This document shows positions 1 through 12,200 of a stretch of DNA of 64,000 nt, piece after piece. Made by a program: the position numbers and the translations under genes. The notes beneath the pieces are model-generated. The model searched no databases. It saw only the letters and a list, made by a program, of their open reading frames with translations, and was not told where the DNA came from. The stretch is taken from contig JAWWNJ010000162.1 in NCBI GenBank assembly GCA_037176885.1, positions 248,001 through 312,000 on the forward strand, given 5' to 3'. The first letter of the stretch is position 1, and every line of letters begins with the position of its first letter. This stretch comes from Favolaschia claudopus. Lineage: Eukaryota > Basidiomycota > Agaricomycetes > Agaricales > Mycenaceae.

Positions 1-437
1 CGATACGAAGGAAGGCAAACTCACAGCTCGGCAAGAAACGTGCTCGGTGTCGACTATGAAGCGTCTCGTATACGCCCAAGCGCGCGCGGCTGAGATTCAC
101 AAAGCTTTGAGGATCGAAACTCCTCTTCCTTCCGGATTCGTCATCAAAAAGCCACTGCTCGAAGTGTGAAGAGGAGGTGGAAAACGATCCCCGGAGATGC
201 AGCGGCGAAAATCTGAGCAAGTGAGGATGCTGGAGACTCGTAGCGGCGTGCGCAGGGGCTCAATCATTGTTCAATGAAGTTGGTAGCAGATTGAGTCTCA
301 AAGAGCAAGGCAGAACTTCCGCGGTCACGGTTGGGGGTAGAAAACCGTAGAAGAAAGTGCGTAAGCTTCGAGTAGCCTCTGTTCAAGTCGAGCTAGGTCG
401 CCGTTTGCCATATTTCAGTGGATTCGTTCTGCTGGAC
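1..437. other. 5' flank, no gene recognised
   Basis: Nothing codes convincingly here. It is the upstream flank of the HAD-like gene. The reading frame of that gene stays open upstream of its first ATG only back to about 357, where a GTG but no ATG is found. Confidence 0.4.
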
Positions 438-2415
438 ATGGCGGTCGAAGATCAAGCTAGATCAAGAGGTGTGACACCGTGTGACATTTGTCCTTTCATG
501 TCCGACGAACAGACACAAACTCCGTCGTATTTCTGGGCGGTCATTTCACCATCCCCAACTCATTCAGTGGCCTATCTACAATCCCCTTTGGCGACAAAAT
601 CAGCTACTGAGATCGAATGCCGCGAATATCTTGCCCTCGTGACCCTTCACCGCGGTGGACTGCTGCAAAAGGATGTCGCTGCAGCATATATCGTTCAGCC
701 GTCCGATGTCCCACTACCAACCACATATCTTGCCATCTCACCCTGTCGCATTGGCCCCCGTGAGCCGCTTCCCCCCGGCATTCATTGGCCATTCGGCCCC
801 TGTGTGCTCGACACAAGCAGGGTAGACTTCGTCCCAGTCTGCAGTCCTTCAGTAGACGACGAAATGCGGTCGAGGCTTCCGGATTCCATCGCAAAATCAT
901 TCAAGTCCATCTGCAGCGTTGATGCCACCCAACTTGAAGTTCGACGAAGAACAGCCCAAAATTCGCAAAATGCCGTGCGACAGGACGATTCATGCTCTGC
1001 GTCCGGCAGCCTCGACGCTCTTCCGCGTCCCGGTCAAATCTACGCTCCATCGAGAATCAAAGCACATCTACGCTTGGATGTATCCTCTCTGCGACACGTT
1101 TTGTCCGCACGTCTGTGTTTAGAAGATGTGCTCAAGGTTAAACGGTGTGTATTCTGGTACATAATCCATAATCGCTGCTTGGTCTTACGCAGTTTGCCAA
1201 GATTTCGAGCCAAGTGCTCTCGTCCCTACTGGGAGTACACGACACGCTGGATGCAAGCTCAAGTATCCCAATTTCACTTCAGAAATCAACACGGTCTCAT
1301 GGTCTCGTGCCTTTGTGCCAGGCTTCGACTCCGTTCCATGATCTTCCGCAAGATCACCATATCTACGATTTATACGATCCAACCCTTGTCGAGCTATCGT
1401 CCACTCTTCACCGATCACCCAGCCCCGAACAAGACAAACACCAACTCACGGATGTCATTTGTGATTACGGCGACTATACGGTCTATACCGAGTCAGCCGG
1501 CTCAATAGATCCCAGCCGTCAGCCGGAGAATCACTTTGTTGCCACAGAATACGTCTCGCAGCCCCGACTCCTACCTGACGCATTGCAAATCATCTATCTC
1601 GATGTATATGGCACTCCTATAGTAAGCGCGGGGCGCAACCAGTCAATGCACATATTGATTTTTTTTATTCGGTACAGGACAACGAAACAGGGATATTCAC
1701 CGCCCTCCAGCCTCTTCTCGCTGGATCGACCTACCGATTCGAACGCCACGAAGCGCTCTCGCATTATTTCGAGCTCGAAAGCGAGGCAAAAACGCGCTTT
1801 CCCACCATGCCATATTTCAATATCCTTGCGCACACATATGCCGAACTAGCCTTACGCCTCGGTCACGGTTGCACTCCCGCTGAAAGCGCAACCTTTGCAG
1901 TATCTTCCTTCCATTGGCCCCTCTTCCCCGGCGCCATCGAATGCCTCGCCTTCTTGCGCACCCGAGTCCCGCATCTCGTCGCTCTTCTAGACATGGACTT
2001 CACAATGTTCTCCCACACCGCCCATTTCACCGTCCTCGTCCCTTACTTCTCCGCGGCTTACACACACGACACGATTGCTTGCTACCGACCGCATCGATTA
2101 GGGAACAAGACACTTTTCGTTTATCACGACGCACAGGGGATCGCGCGCCGGCAGCGAGCCGTTGTTTCGGGCAGCATGTTTCGGGATGTCCAACCCGCGA
2201 TACACGCGCACGTTCCGTGCATTTGGATGCGGTTCCCGGCAAGTCTGTCTGTGAGGCTGCCGAGCGTGTATAGTCTGCTTCCGTGGAAGGTGGGCGAGAG
2301 CCTCGAGGAGCTGGTGGAAATCGTCAGCGTTCAGCAAGATGGAGAGGCGAGACATGTCGATAGGAGAGCAGAAGATATAGTGGAGCAGTTCAATAGCTCG
2401 CTTGGTTTTACTTAA
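438..2415 (+). CDS. HAD-superfamily (haloacid dehalogenase-like) protein with a long N-terminal extension
   Basis: Three exons, 438..1136, 1193..1621 and 1678..2415. Both introns are 56 bp and phase 0, giving about 621 aa. The C-terminal half is a haloacid-dehalogenase-type fold. Motif I is YLDVYGT, with the nucleophile Asp at the end of exon 2. A motif II-like LDMDFTMF and the segment after it match the family layout (APYF..., then YRPH, then DVQPA). The usual motif III lysine (YKP) is arginine here, so catalysis may be altered. The family hydrolyses small halogenated or phosphorylated substrates; no substrate can be named from sequence. The first ~370 residues match no family I recognise. 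Exon 2 contains no ATG, which argues that the N-terminal part belongs to the same gene. The 438 ATG is the first ATG in the open frame. Alternative: two merged genes or a missed upstream exon. Confidence 0.72.
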
Positions 2416-5203
2416 GATGGGTGTGTCGTACCAAAGCCAGCGAGTGAGATACATTCCTTCCCTTGTCGTTCTTCCTATTATTGACACTCTGCGACGCTTG
2501 CATCTTAGTTAGCCCTTTCTTCTGTGCGGCATCCTGTGCCCCTCGTGCCAAGTGACGGCCGTGTACTCAGTCGGGTAACTGAGGTGAGCGTGCATCTCCG
2601 TCAGGCGCACCGCAGCGTACTAACAACGCATATAGCTCAGAGGTCCCACTAGGTTCACCCATACTGCTCGTATTGCGCGTCCGGCTCGCAGATTCTCAGG
2701 GAGTCCGCGAATCGCAGCACATGCCTGCGCTCAGCTGAAGAAAAGATTGGCATGATGATGATAGACGGTGGATGATCGACGATGAGCGGGGCGTGGGTGG
2801 ATGTCCCCCGCGCTGTTCTCTTCCAGCTTGATTCTCTTCCACCCTCCGCCTCACGAACAACGAATCCTTCACCGGCTCCCCCTCTTTCCCCTCACTCAAC
2901 TACCGAAGGCGTTTTCGCATGAATATGTATCTTGTTTCGCGTTTGGTATGTACGTGCGGCTCTTCCTTGGAAACCCCATGCTCGGCTAACGCCCCACCCC
3001 ACTATAGCTTGCCCTTCATCTCATCGCAACCGCGGCTATCCAACCACTCGCCTTGAAGTACATACCGAAGCAAGGCATCACCATGCCATTGCCCGACGTA
3101 CTTCTCTTGGCTTCCCCTCCCCTCCCCGCAACCTCTTCTCGCCCGACTACACCCTCCGCCAGGCCGCCCTTCCCGCCCTGCAGCGCGTCAACGGTGTTCC
3201 GGGACAAGAGCCCAATACGACCCCAACTCACGAGGGTGGGAGAAAGCAGCGGTTCCGCATGCCCCCTCCGAGACTCCGAAAGCTCCCCGTTTTGTTTTTT
3301 TTCTGCTGTGTATCTGCAGCATTGAAGGCAAATCGACGCGGCGACCGACCGAGCGTGGTTCCACGGGTCTTCGGTCTTCGTTATGCGAAACGCCGCACGC
3401 TCGTCCCCTCCCTGCGCTTAACGCCCGAGACGGATCTCTTACCCCCAAGTGCCAAGGACTTGCACCTCCTTCTCCCATATACGCCCCCTCCATCCCCGCC
3501 TTCTAGCCTACGATTAACACGTCGCCCACAATCGCCATCGCCCCCAATCGACACGCCGCACCCTCCTCGGCGACCCGCACACTCGCCCGCCGCTGTCACA
3601 TTGCATCAGCCGCCGGACGTCAAGTCGTCGACACCCCCGCCCCGCCCCGCCCTCCTCATCCATCTTCGTCTTCTCTGCAAGCTTCGTCTTCTGCAAGCAT
3701 CGAGCTTCGAGAGCAAACGTCTGGGTGGATAGATGGCATCGTGGCAGTGGATGGATGGATGGATAGACGTACGCATATTGCTGCTTGGTGGCGACCGAGT
3801 ACCAAGCATAACGGCGGCGAGATCGAGGCAGCGGTCGGTTCCGTGGTCGCAGTGTTAATCAAATCCATCTCCCACTGAGTCTGACGGGCAGGATGAGAGG
3901 AAGGGGAAGGTGTTTATGCGTGCGGGATGCATGCTATGTAACTCGTGTTTCGTGCGCTTGAGCCGCGCTGGTCTGTCGGTATGCGGTATGCGCCGCCGTA
4001 CCCGCAGCCTCGACGCTGTCGTCGTTTCGAGCAACAGCTTGCTGCTTCGTTTTTACCCACCAAGCAGGGTCTTCCTTGTACGCGCGCGCGTCGGATTTGG
4101 TCTGGCGGGAAGATTCAGAGTGTGCAAACATATGCAGGGTGGACGATAGACACGGCCACGGCCACGGGGCGAAGATGAATTAAAGTAAAGGATTGTCGTG
4201 CTTGGAGACGCGAGGTGACGTGAGCGTGTGGGTGGGAGCCTAGGCTTTAGTGGAGCGACGAAGGGGATGCCGACGTACGGAGGACGTGCACAGCGGAAAG
4301 AGCGGGAGCTTGCCGTTTTCCCAGTGGTCGTTCGCGGGAGGCCACTAGAGACGCGTTCTCTTTGATAACATCGTGTTCTTCTTTTCACGATCTACGCGAG
4401 TTTCTACCGAGCTGGGTGGATGACGGCGCGGATGCGGAGAGCTTAAGCTGAAAAGAAGGCGACTTGGGCGATTCGGAGCGTCTCATTTGTAGGCACGGCC
4501 AAAGCGGTAACCCTGAGACACTCTCTGAACGAGTTGCTTGTCTTGGTTTTGGATAGCCAGCGGTGCATCGCCCGCGCTGAAATATCTTCATCGCTATGCG
4601 CTCCTTTCTCCCGGTTCTGTCGATGTCGATCTCGTTTTGGGGCATCTCTCGCCTCCCTATTGCGCCAGACGTTTGATGCTGCTTGCCGGACGGTAAGCGT
4701 GCGCGGCATGGAGGGTCGGGCGGGTATGGGAAGCGCAAGGCATTTTGACGGAAGGAACGGGAAGACAATGGCGGTGGTCGTGCCGCCGCCTCGTCGATTG
4801 CTTGCCTGTTCGCGCACCGCGGCGGCTTCTTCGTTCTCAGCGGTTATGAGGAGGATGTCGCGGGGATTCCATCGAACCAGCATAAGGTGTCGACGACTTG
4901 TGCCGGGTGAGGATGCGTATGTTGGGATGAGGGTCGTTGAGGAGGAAGCGGACGTTCCTCTGGACTTGGTGCCAAAGCTATCCAAAGGCGACCAATGGAT
5001 CCTCAAGCTTAAGCTGATAGCTTTGTTACATATTTCGGTCTGCTTGCTATATCAACTACTCGCACATTCCCGGGGCCCGATTGCTTACTATTTTGAATAC
5101 TTTCGTTTCGAAACGTACATAGCGAAGAGTTTCTGTATTGTACGCAGACATCGACGGACACTATACGTACGAGTCAGACAGTAACGCGACTACATTTTCG
5201 CAC
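2416..5203. other. GC-rich stretch without recognisable gene
   Basis: About 2.8 kb. Between 2.8 and 4.1 kb the plus strand is strongly pyrimidine- and proline-codon-rich and frames stay open on both strands, which is expected from GC bias alone. A short (GGAT)n microsatellite lies near 3749..3764. From about 4443 to 5180 both strands hold open frames of ~190-215 codons without an ATG at their ends and without any motif I recognise. I do not call a gene here, though a small intron-containing gene cannot be excluded. Confidence 0.4.
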
Positions 5204-6331
5204 CTAAGGCAACACGATCGAAGCGATTGAGGGGAAAGCACTACGATACAGAGATTCCGGAGCAGAGGCATAAGAAATCTCGAGCTCTTGAAGCTCGCAT
5301 CCATATTTCGCCAGTAAATCTTTGAGATATGGAATCGGGTCGTCTTCAGGCCAAGTCAGGAAGACCTCCGGCAATTCAAAATGAAGGAGCGCGGGCATGA
5401 TCAAACGCGATAAGAATTCGGGATCAGTGTCGCTCGAGGATAGGATGATGAGAGTTTCCAGACGAGGTAAGACAACGTCCCCTCGCGCATGGTGATCATC
5501 CCTCTGCAGAGCTTCGGAGCCATCCCAAAGATCAATCGTACAGTGTACCAAGCACGATGCGTGTTGGAATATGGACATGCATTCCTCTGAGAACAAGCAC
5601 CGCAGTTTGAGCGCGGTTAACTGCGACCAGGGGAGGGCGACGCTTAGTGTCCCACATTCGTCGAGGGACACCGTGCGCAAAAGGGGGGCATCTTGGAATA
5701 TGGATCGCTTGGGGGCCACCGAAAGCTCAGTGGTGAAATGAAAACTGCAGGTGCGGAGCAGCGGCATTGGGACATCCAATGCGGGATTGCCAAGTACCCT
5801 AGCGTTGTTGCAAGTCGCTTCGAGGTGTTCCCAACGAGCTTGATGATGTAGAAGAATAGATAGAAGGGGGGTTGAAGGGTCGAAGTCGACGACGCAGATA
5901 GAAAGTGGATAGGGAGAAGATCTTTGAAGCCACAAGAGCAGCAACGAAACGGTATATTCTGCCCGCAGCCACTCGTAGGTGGTGACCGCTGCCTGGTCTA
6001 CGTGGATGGCCCTCCACAAAGCAGGCGTCGAGAGCGCGATGTTTCTCCATTCCCGACAGATCTGCGTCAGAGACGTGGGTGAAAGTATGCCTGTGAGCGG
6101 CGGAGGCTCTGGGTATGGTGGTAAGAAACGGAGGAAGATCTCTCCGATGATCTCGTTGGGTAAGGTCAAGACGGGGTATTGGTATGAGTCGAGTCGCTGC
6201 TGCACAGGCTGTTTGGCTGCCCGTAGCTCAGAAATTGAGCTCTGTAGAGCTGCTATTTGGGCTTCGAGATTTAGAATTTTAGCGTCTTGCTCCGCGAGAA
6301 AAGCGCGATCTGCCTCCATAGAGTCGAGCAT
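5204..6331 (-). CDS. F-box protein (coiled coil + F-box, type A)
   Basis: Single-exon frame of 375 aa with an ATG at 6331. Residues ~1-45 form a heptad-like coiled coil (MLDSMEADR start, then alternating Leu/Ala). Residues ~50-110 are an F-box: YPVLTLPNEIIGEIFLRFLP, then LTQICREWRNIALSTPALW. The rest is a leucine-rich, repeat-like C terminus. F-box proteins bind Skp1 and bring substrates to SCF ubiquitin ligases; the C-terminal region would select the target, which is unknown. The same layout (MLDxM start, LDSYxYPVLTLP, PPYP, LTG) recurs at 18881, 45556 and 49778. It is transcribed away from the F-box gene at 6733. Confidence 0.85.
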   Translation of the reverse strand: MLDSMEADRAFLAEQDAKILNLEAQIAALQSSISELRAAKQPVQQRLDSYQYPVLTLPNEIIGEIFLRFLPPYPEPPPLTGILSPTSLTQICREWRNIALSTPALWRAIHVDQAAVTTYEWLRAEYTVSLLLLWLQRSSPYPLSICVVDFDPSTPLLSILLHHQARWEHLEATCNNARVLGNPALDVPMPLLRTCSFHFTTELSVAPKRSIFQDAPLLRTVSLDECGTLSVALPWSQLTALKLRCLFSEECMSIFQHASCLVHCTIDLWDGSEALQRDDHHARGDVVLPRLETLIILSSSDTDPEFLSRLIMPALLHFELPEVFLTWPEDDPIPYLKDLLAKYGCELQELEISYASAPESLYRSAFPSIASIVLP

Positions 6332-6732
6332 TATAGAGTCGCGAAGAGAAGCGCGAGTTAAGAGTATTCACCGAGACCAGTAAACGGTGGAATCCAGATC
6401 GTTGCGGTACTGGACAAGAGTGGACAAGTCTGATCAGTGTCCGAGTCAAATGTCAAACCTAAGTGCCAGTGTGTTCCTACTAAGGTTAGGGTTACATGAG
6501 TGCTGAATAAGCAATCCTCGCTTTCTCCTCGACCACCATCATCCGTTCACACTCTATAATAGAGTCATAAGTCAGGATCGAGGTCCCGCGCATTCAGCTA
6601 ACTTGAGCTGTAACTTAGCCCGCCGGTGTGTGCATTTCCGAGCCTTCGGTCTTTCTTTGCTCTCTACTCATGGTATTCTAGTCTTTCACTAGCATCTCAT
6701 TCTGAATTCAGTGCCACCCACGGTGACCCACC
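6332..6732. promoter_or_regulatory. Divergent intergenic region between two F-box genes
   Basis: 400 bp separate the start codons of two divergent F-box genes and must hold both promoters. A TATA-like TCTATAATAGAG lies near 6554. No longer motif shared with the other F-box promoters was seen. Confidence 0.4.
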
Positions 6733-8349
6733 ATGTCGAGCTCCGATTCGGAGTCTCCACTACTCCGCTCCTTCGATCTGAAGGCTTTGCTGAGAAATCG
6801 GCTTGTTACACTTCATGCACAGCAACGGGAGCTGGATGCACAGATGGCAGCCATTCTTGCACAAACGACAAAAACACAGAAGAAAATCGACGCAAATATT
6901 CTTGCCATTCAGTCTTGTAAGTCCCAACTGTTGATGGTGGGGAGGAATAATTCCTACCTCTCTCGGGCTCCAATCCGTCGCCTGCCCCCTGAAATACTCT
7001 GTGAAATCTTTCAATGGGTAGTGGTGCTGCACGAATACACCCGCACAGTCAACGATTGGGAGATCCCAGTTGCGCCGTGGCCGCTTACGCACGTCTGCCG
7101 GGACTGGAGGGAGGTAGCGCGAGCATGTCCTCGGCTGTGGTCAACGATAAACATCGTTGTACCTGACATTCCAGATGGCGACATGTTGAGCTACGTCGAC
7201 GACCATTACATCGATGATTCCGACGCGGATACGGACAATTCAGACGCAGAAACTGATTCCTCTGACTCTGAGACGGACGACTTGGAGTCGGAACCCGAAT
7301 TTGATCCAAATAATCAGTCTATGTCGACATACTTTCCAAAGGCAGCGGTGGACACTCAGCTACAATTGGCTTATCCGGTGCCGTTGGATATTGTATTCGA
7401 CGTCGGTCCTTTCAAGAGAGCTTCATATTTGTGTAAGCTGCTTCGGACCCTGGCGTGCCAGAGCAATCGCTGGTCGCGGCTTACTCTAAAATGGATATAT
7501 ATCCCCACAATATTCTTCGTCCTCCGACACGTCAAAGGACGACTCTCTCGACTGGAGTCATTGAAATTTGATGTTGGATCCGATGCCGAGGAGGCTTGGC
7601 CGTCTGATTTTGCCGACGTATTTACTAGCGCTCCCCATTTGCGGCACGTTGATGCAACTATCTTGACCGACATTCTCCCATCGGACCTCTCCCTCCCGCA
7701 CCATCAGCTTACCCGTGTACGACTTTCGTCCTCGTCGCGTAGTGTCCTCGAGCTTCTGCCGCTTATGGCTCCCACCCTCACAGAGGCTACTTTCGAGGTG
7801 TATGAACCAGATGACGCAGACGAAATCCTTCCGACTCTCCCATCTGTTGTAGAGCTTCCGCAGCTCCAACAACTGTCATTGTATGATGACTGGGGTCTTG
7901 GTTGCCTTGTTGTCCCCTGTCTGACCTCGCTGAAGCTCAGGGGCCATATTGAAAATATCCACACTGTCCTCCACCGTTCAGAATGTCAATTGAAGATGCT
8001 CGACCTCGGTTGCGTTCCCACACCAGATGCGCTGTCCTTCTTTGTTTCACAGCGCCCCACGCTATCGCATTTGCGCATCAGTCTCATTTACGATTTTGCG
8101 AAGATTGCACCTCTCTTTGATGCCCAAAACACCAGCGATGATCCCCCGAGATTTGTATCCATGGAGATCGACCCTTGGGGTACTCTAGAACCATTTTGCA
8201 ACGCGGCAGAAGCTTGCTGGAATTTACCTCAGGATATTCGTTGCTTACGTTCAGTTCGCTTCCCGAGGAAGATGTGCCCTCCTCCGATTTGGGAGAGATT
8301 CGAAAAAATGCGACTGGAGGGCTTGGAGGTAAACGAACCGTCTCCCTAA
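6733..8349 (+). CDS. F-box protein (coiled coil + F-box, type B, acidic insert)
   Basis: Single-exon frame of 538 aa. The ATG at 6733 is followed by a Ser/Asp/Glu-rich stretch, then a Leu/Gln-rich coiled coil (~15-60). The F-box is at ~75-135 (IRRLPPEILCEIFQW, APWPLTHVCRDWREVARACPRLWSTI). An acidic Asp/Ser/Glu insert follows at ~155-190, then a long leucine-rich C terminus ending in RFEKMRLEGLEV. The gene at 28047 on the other strand has the same order, including the acidic insert and the C-terminal signature, and the broken gene at 41453 is a third member. The predicted role is Skp1-dependent substrate recruitment; substrate unknown. Confidence 0.85.
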   Translation: MSSSDSESPLLRSFDLKALLRNRLVTLHAQQRELDAQMAAILAQTTKTQKKIDANILAIQSCKSQLLMVGRNNSYLSRAPIRRLPPEILCEIFQWVVVLHEYTRTVNDWEIPVAPWPLTHVCRDWREVARACPRLWSTINIVVPDIPDGDMLSYVDDHYIDDSDADTDNSDAETDSSDSETDDLESEPEFDPNNQSMSTYFPKAAVDTQLQLAYPVPLDIVFDVGPFKRASYLCKLLRTLACQSNRWSRLTLKWIYIPTIFFVLRHVKGRLSRLESLKFDVGSDAEEAWPSDFADVFTSAPHLRHVDATILTDILPSDLSLPHHQLTRVRLSSSSRSVLELLPLMAPTLTEATFEVYEPDDADEILPTLPSVVELPQLQQLSLYDDWGLGCLVVPCLTSLKLRGHIENIHTVLHRSECQLKMLDLGCVPTPDALSFFVSQRPTLSHLRISLIYDFAKIAPLFDAQNTSDDPPRFVSMEIDPWGTLEPFCNAAEACWNLPQDIRCLRSVRFPRKMCPPPIWERFEKMRLEGLEVNEPSP

Positions 8350-9273
8350 TGCGCAGAGTATCAATGGTAGAGTATTACATGGTGCGTTGTCTACCGGTGT
8401 TGAAGTACTCGATACCAAGGCTAATAACCGTAGACTTTCTATCCCCGGTGGTATCAAGACCACAAACTGGGGAGATGTGTTTTGTGTGACGCGGGCCTTG
8501 CGCGGGCCGCTGTAAACTCTTGAACCAACTTTATCCTCGCATCTTCTTCATCCCTCAACTGTTATTTTCAAATAGCACTTCTTCATGCTTTCCGTTTTCG
8601 TTTCAAAATTGACGGTGTTTTTGAACTCGTTTGTCTGTGAGCAAGAGCAAAATCAATACAGAAGATGTAAGCTGCAATAGCTCTGCAAAAATGGTTGGAA
8701 TACAACAGACTTTGATTTGATTAGAGGTTAGTTTGCTCAATTGATATTTTTGCTCCAACAGGCATCAAACGACGAGTTACAGGGATGGCAATGTCGGAAA
8801 ATCTAAAATCGGTTGACAGGGCCAACAATACTTGATACCACTTGACGGCGGAACAAGCGATTTGGTAGAATAAACTAAAATATAAAATGATTTTTTTTCA
8901 ACCTTTTATCCACTGGGGTACCTTTTTCAATACATTTATGAAATCACGAGAAACGGCGTTGAGAATCAGTTGTTGAACGCATTCGCTACCTTTTCATCCC
9001 GAACTCTAAGTAATTTCGTCTCCGTACTAAAATCTTTAACGCAAACAATGTGCGCAGACGACTGTGGACGGCATCGTGCATATCCATATCCTTGATCCTT
9101 CCTTGGTGCATCATCGCATTTATGCAACTTTCAGTAGTATTTATTCTGCCTAAGATGCCTCTGTCTTCGCATTTGTATCTCTTTTCGACGACAAGGAACA
9201 AGGACTGCACAGTATTTAAACATACACGATAAACTAGTAGCTGATTAGTTGAAGAACAGCCTAAGATAAGATA
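8350..9273. other. AT-rich intergenic region
   Basis: About 0.9 kb between the ends of two convergent genes (F-box plus strand, kinase minus strand). It is AT-rich with only short frames. No RNA gene or repeat was recognised. Confidence 0.4.
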
Positions 9274-12200
9274 CTAAAGCCATACCTGCTCGTACGGCCT
9301 CAATGGAGGTTGCCCAAATCGCGGTAGCGATTCAGGTAGCTCCGCGTGGAATGCACTGCGGGGAACCTCCTTCCCCAAATGATCTCGGTATCCCACTGAT
9401 TCGGCGGGATAGCTACACAGCTCCGGTGGATAAGCAATGGGTAGGGGCGCATACACAACGAAACCATCTTCGGTCAGATGATCGCCACGACGGTTCCAGA
9501 GTCCCTGGCGGAACACCTTCGATGGTTTGGCCGGACGAGACGGCAGGATGCCTTGTGCCCGAGCTGGTTGCGATTGTTGAAGTATTGTAGGGAGTGAGGA
9601 AGCTACTGATATATGCTGACGGGCCGATACCGCGGAAGATCGAGGTCGTAAACGAGGTGGGGAATGCTGAGGCAATGGAGGCAATGGCTTCCCTTGTGCA
9701 AGGTGGAGGGGTTCATTCGGCCGTTCTAGAATTGCACTGAGAGATGAGCGACGCCGAATCGGACTTCGGCTTGGTTTGCCCTCAGCAACAGCGATAGATG
9801 TTGTCGTAGTAGAATGTATAGGAGCATTTGTGTCTTCAAGCATAGATGACATGGAGTGCCAGATTGTGGATGGGTGATTTGCCGTGGGACTGCCAAGTCG
9901 CCGAGCTAGTGATCTAGCATTGAGGATGAGCTGCAGCACTGTCTCGTACTGAGCAAGGTTGAGGATCCGAACTTACCTGAAAAACAGAGCAGAATTCAAT
10001 ATTTGGGATATGCTTGGCCGATCATTCGCTTCAGGATGCCAGCATTGTTCTAAGATGCTCCAGATTTTGTCTGTTATAGTTTCGATGTCGTAGTGTATGC
10101 GTTTCGGGCGAAGATTCTCGAGCATGTTGAGCGTGATGACAGGTCGGCTTGGTCTTCCTTTCAGAGGTTGAGAAGTCATAATCTTTACGAGCACTCTGTT
10201 CAGCTGGTATCTTTCTCCGAAAAGAGCGAACTTACCTCCAAGACAAGCAGGCCAAAGGAGTACATGTCAGTCTGTTTGGTTATTGTAGGAACCTTCGCCT
10301 CCGCGCCGTCCCTCCCGATGACCAGAAACAATTCTGGCGCCATGTATGGCGCAGTTCCAACGCTTGCCGTTGTGAAACCATGATGGTTTATGATTTTCGA
10401 TATACCGAAATCACAGATACAGGGAGTTCCTCGTTTATCAACGAGCACATTTTGCTGATCATTCTACGATTAGGAAGTCAAAATCAGCGATCAATTTAAC
10501 ACCTACTAGCTTCAAATCCCCGTGAACAACCTCGTTGACGTGAAGAAATTGTAATCCACACGCTATGCCATGAACCTGAAAACCGACTTCCCCGTCAGTT
10601 CTCTCATAGCCAGCGTCGGAGAAGTCTTACGATATCTATTCGATTGATATGTGGGTGTTTTTTGAGGTATGTCCCGACATGTCCATATTTATAGAAAGGA
10701 GATATCAGTACAGGAGTTGGCGCGAGATCATCGCAGACTCCGATAAATGGAAGAATATTTCTATGTTTGAGTTTGCTCCAGACGTCGACTTCTCGCTTGA
10801 GTCGCTGAAGGAGATGTCTGAGCTTCAGAATTACTCGAAGTATACTTCAATCTCATGCAGCTTACCCTAATGATCTCTTCTAACTGGCCAGACCCATCGT
10901 CGGATACACGAAACATCTTGATTGCCACCTTTGCAGAGTTTATCCAGTCACTCTGGAACGTAGTAAAAATATACGCACGCGAATCTTGCGACCATCGGAC
11001 CTTGTGAGTTTTCCACGATATACATTTGAGTTACCCCCTCCCGCGAAAGGATACTGATCGTCCTGAATGATACGCCCTTTGAGATCTCGCCCCGGTACAT
11101 CGGGAAGGGTGTGATGCTGGGTGAAATTAGAGTAAGTTCTCCAAGAAAGATACACTAGAAGTATTATTCTAACCCCGAAAAATATTTCCTCGCCACTGGA
11201 GCCCTTATCATCCTAGATATCAGGTTGGTTAGTTGGTATTATCGGGGAAGAATCAAACTTCGTCTTGACCTCTTCGTCTGGCCGTGGGATAGCTGTATGC
11301 GCGTCATCTAATGGTCCTCCGTCCTCCGTGGTTAAATTATGCTGTTGACTGCTCGAAATGATCAGCTGGAATATCAGGCAAATGGGTCAGATCTGTCTCA
11401 CATTTTGAGCAGCCGCCTGATTATTTCGAGTATGTTAGGTCTTGTGTGAGGTTTGGCCGTCCAAATCGAAGTAAGCAGTTGCCAGACGGAGTCATTCACA
11501 GCTTTGCGGTCCAAGTGACTTCGGATAGGCTGTCCGCCACGAACAATGTAAGCCACGACAGCGTGTTCCGTGGGTAGATGGTGATATGGCTCGAGGCCCG
11601 AAAGGATCTGGAGAAAATTAAGTACTGCAATATACCGGTCCTGGTGCCTACCTCCAATACCACCATCGAATATGCATACACATCGGTAGATTGTGTGCGG
11701 ATATGATGTGCGCCGTCATCACCCAAGAAGCATTCGGGAGGGGTGAAGCGCACGGAAGTCGAGAGCAATGATGTAGTGTCAGACGTTGTCCCGAGTGTTT
11801 TCGACATCCCATAACCACATATCATTGGCGAGCCTTCCTGATTGACGAGGATTTTTTTCTTTGTAATTTGAGCTTTAAATAGCTTCCCTGATCACGGCCA
11901 GAATTAACGACATACTGTACATAGATTTCCATGGACGATATCTTCGGAGTGAAGATATTGAAGGCCATTTGCAACATCAATCGTCTAAAAGCATGTGAAC
12001 TGCAATGATCCACCGGGAAAGGAATCACAAACAAGTTGAAATTTGTCTCTTGTGTCTTTCGTGTTCTCTTTCAAGTATTTCATAACCGAGCCCGATGTGC
12101 ACAGCGGGGATATCAGAGCAGGAGACGGCCCCAGGTCCAACGAAATCCCGAGGAAAGGCAGTACATTCGGGTGATGCAATCGTCTCCAAATCAGTGCTTC

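Noticed and set aside
2932..3732. 266-codon Pro/Arg-rich frame
   Set aside because: Composition-driven; overlaps open frames on the other strand, no domain and no splice structure.
4443..5184. Opposing ~190-215-codon frames on both strands
   Set aside because: Neither has an ATG at its end nor a recognisable motif; cannot decide whether either is real.
10649..10870. 73-codon plus-strand frame
   Set aside because: It is the antisense of the kinase exon containing REVDVWSKLKHRN and shows no motif of its own.
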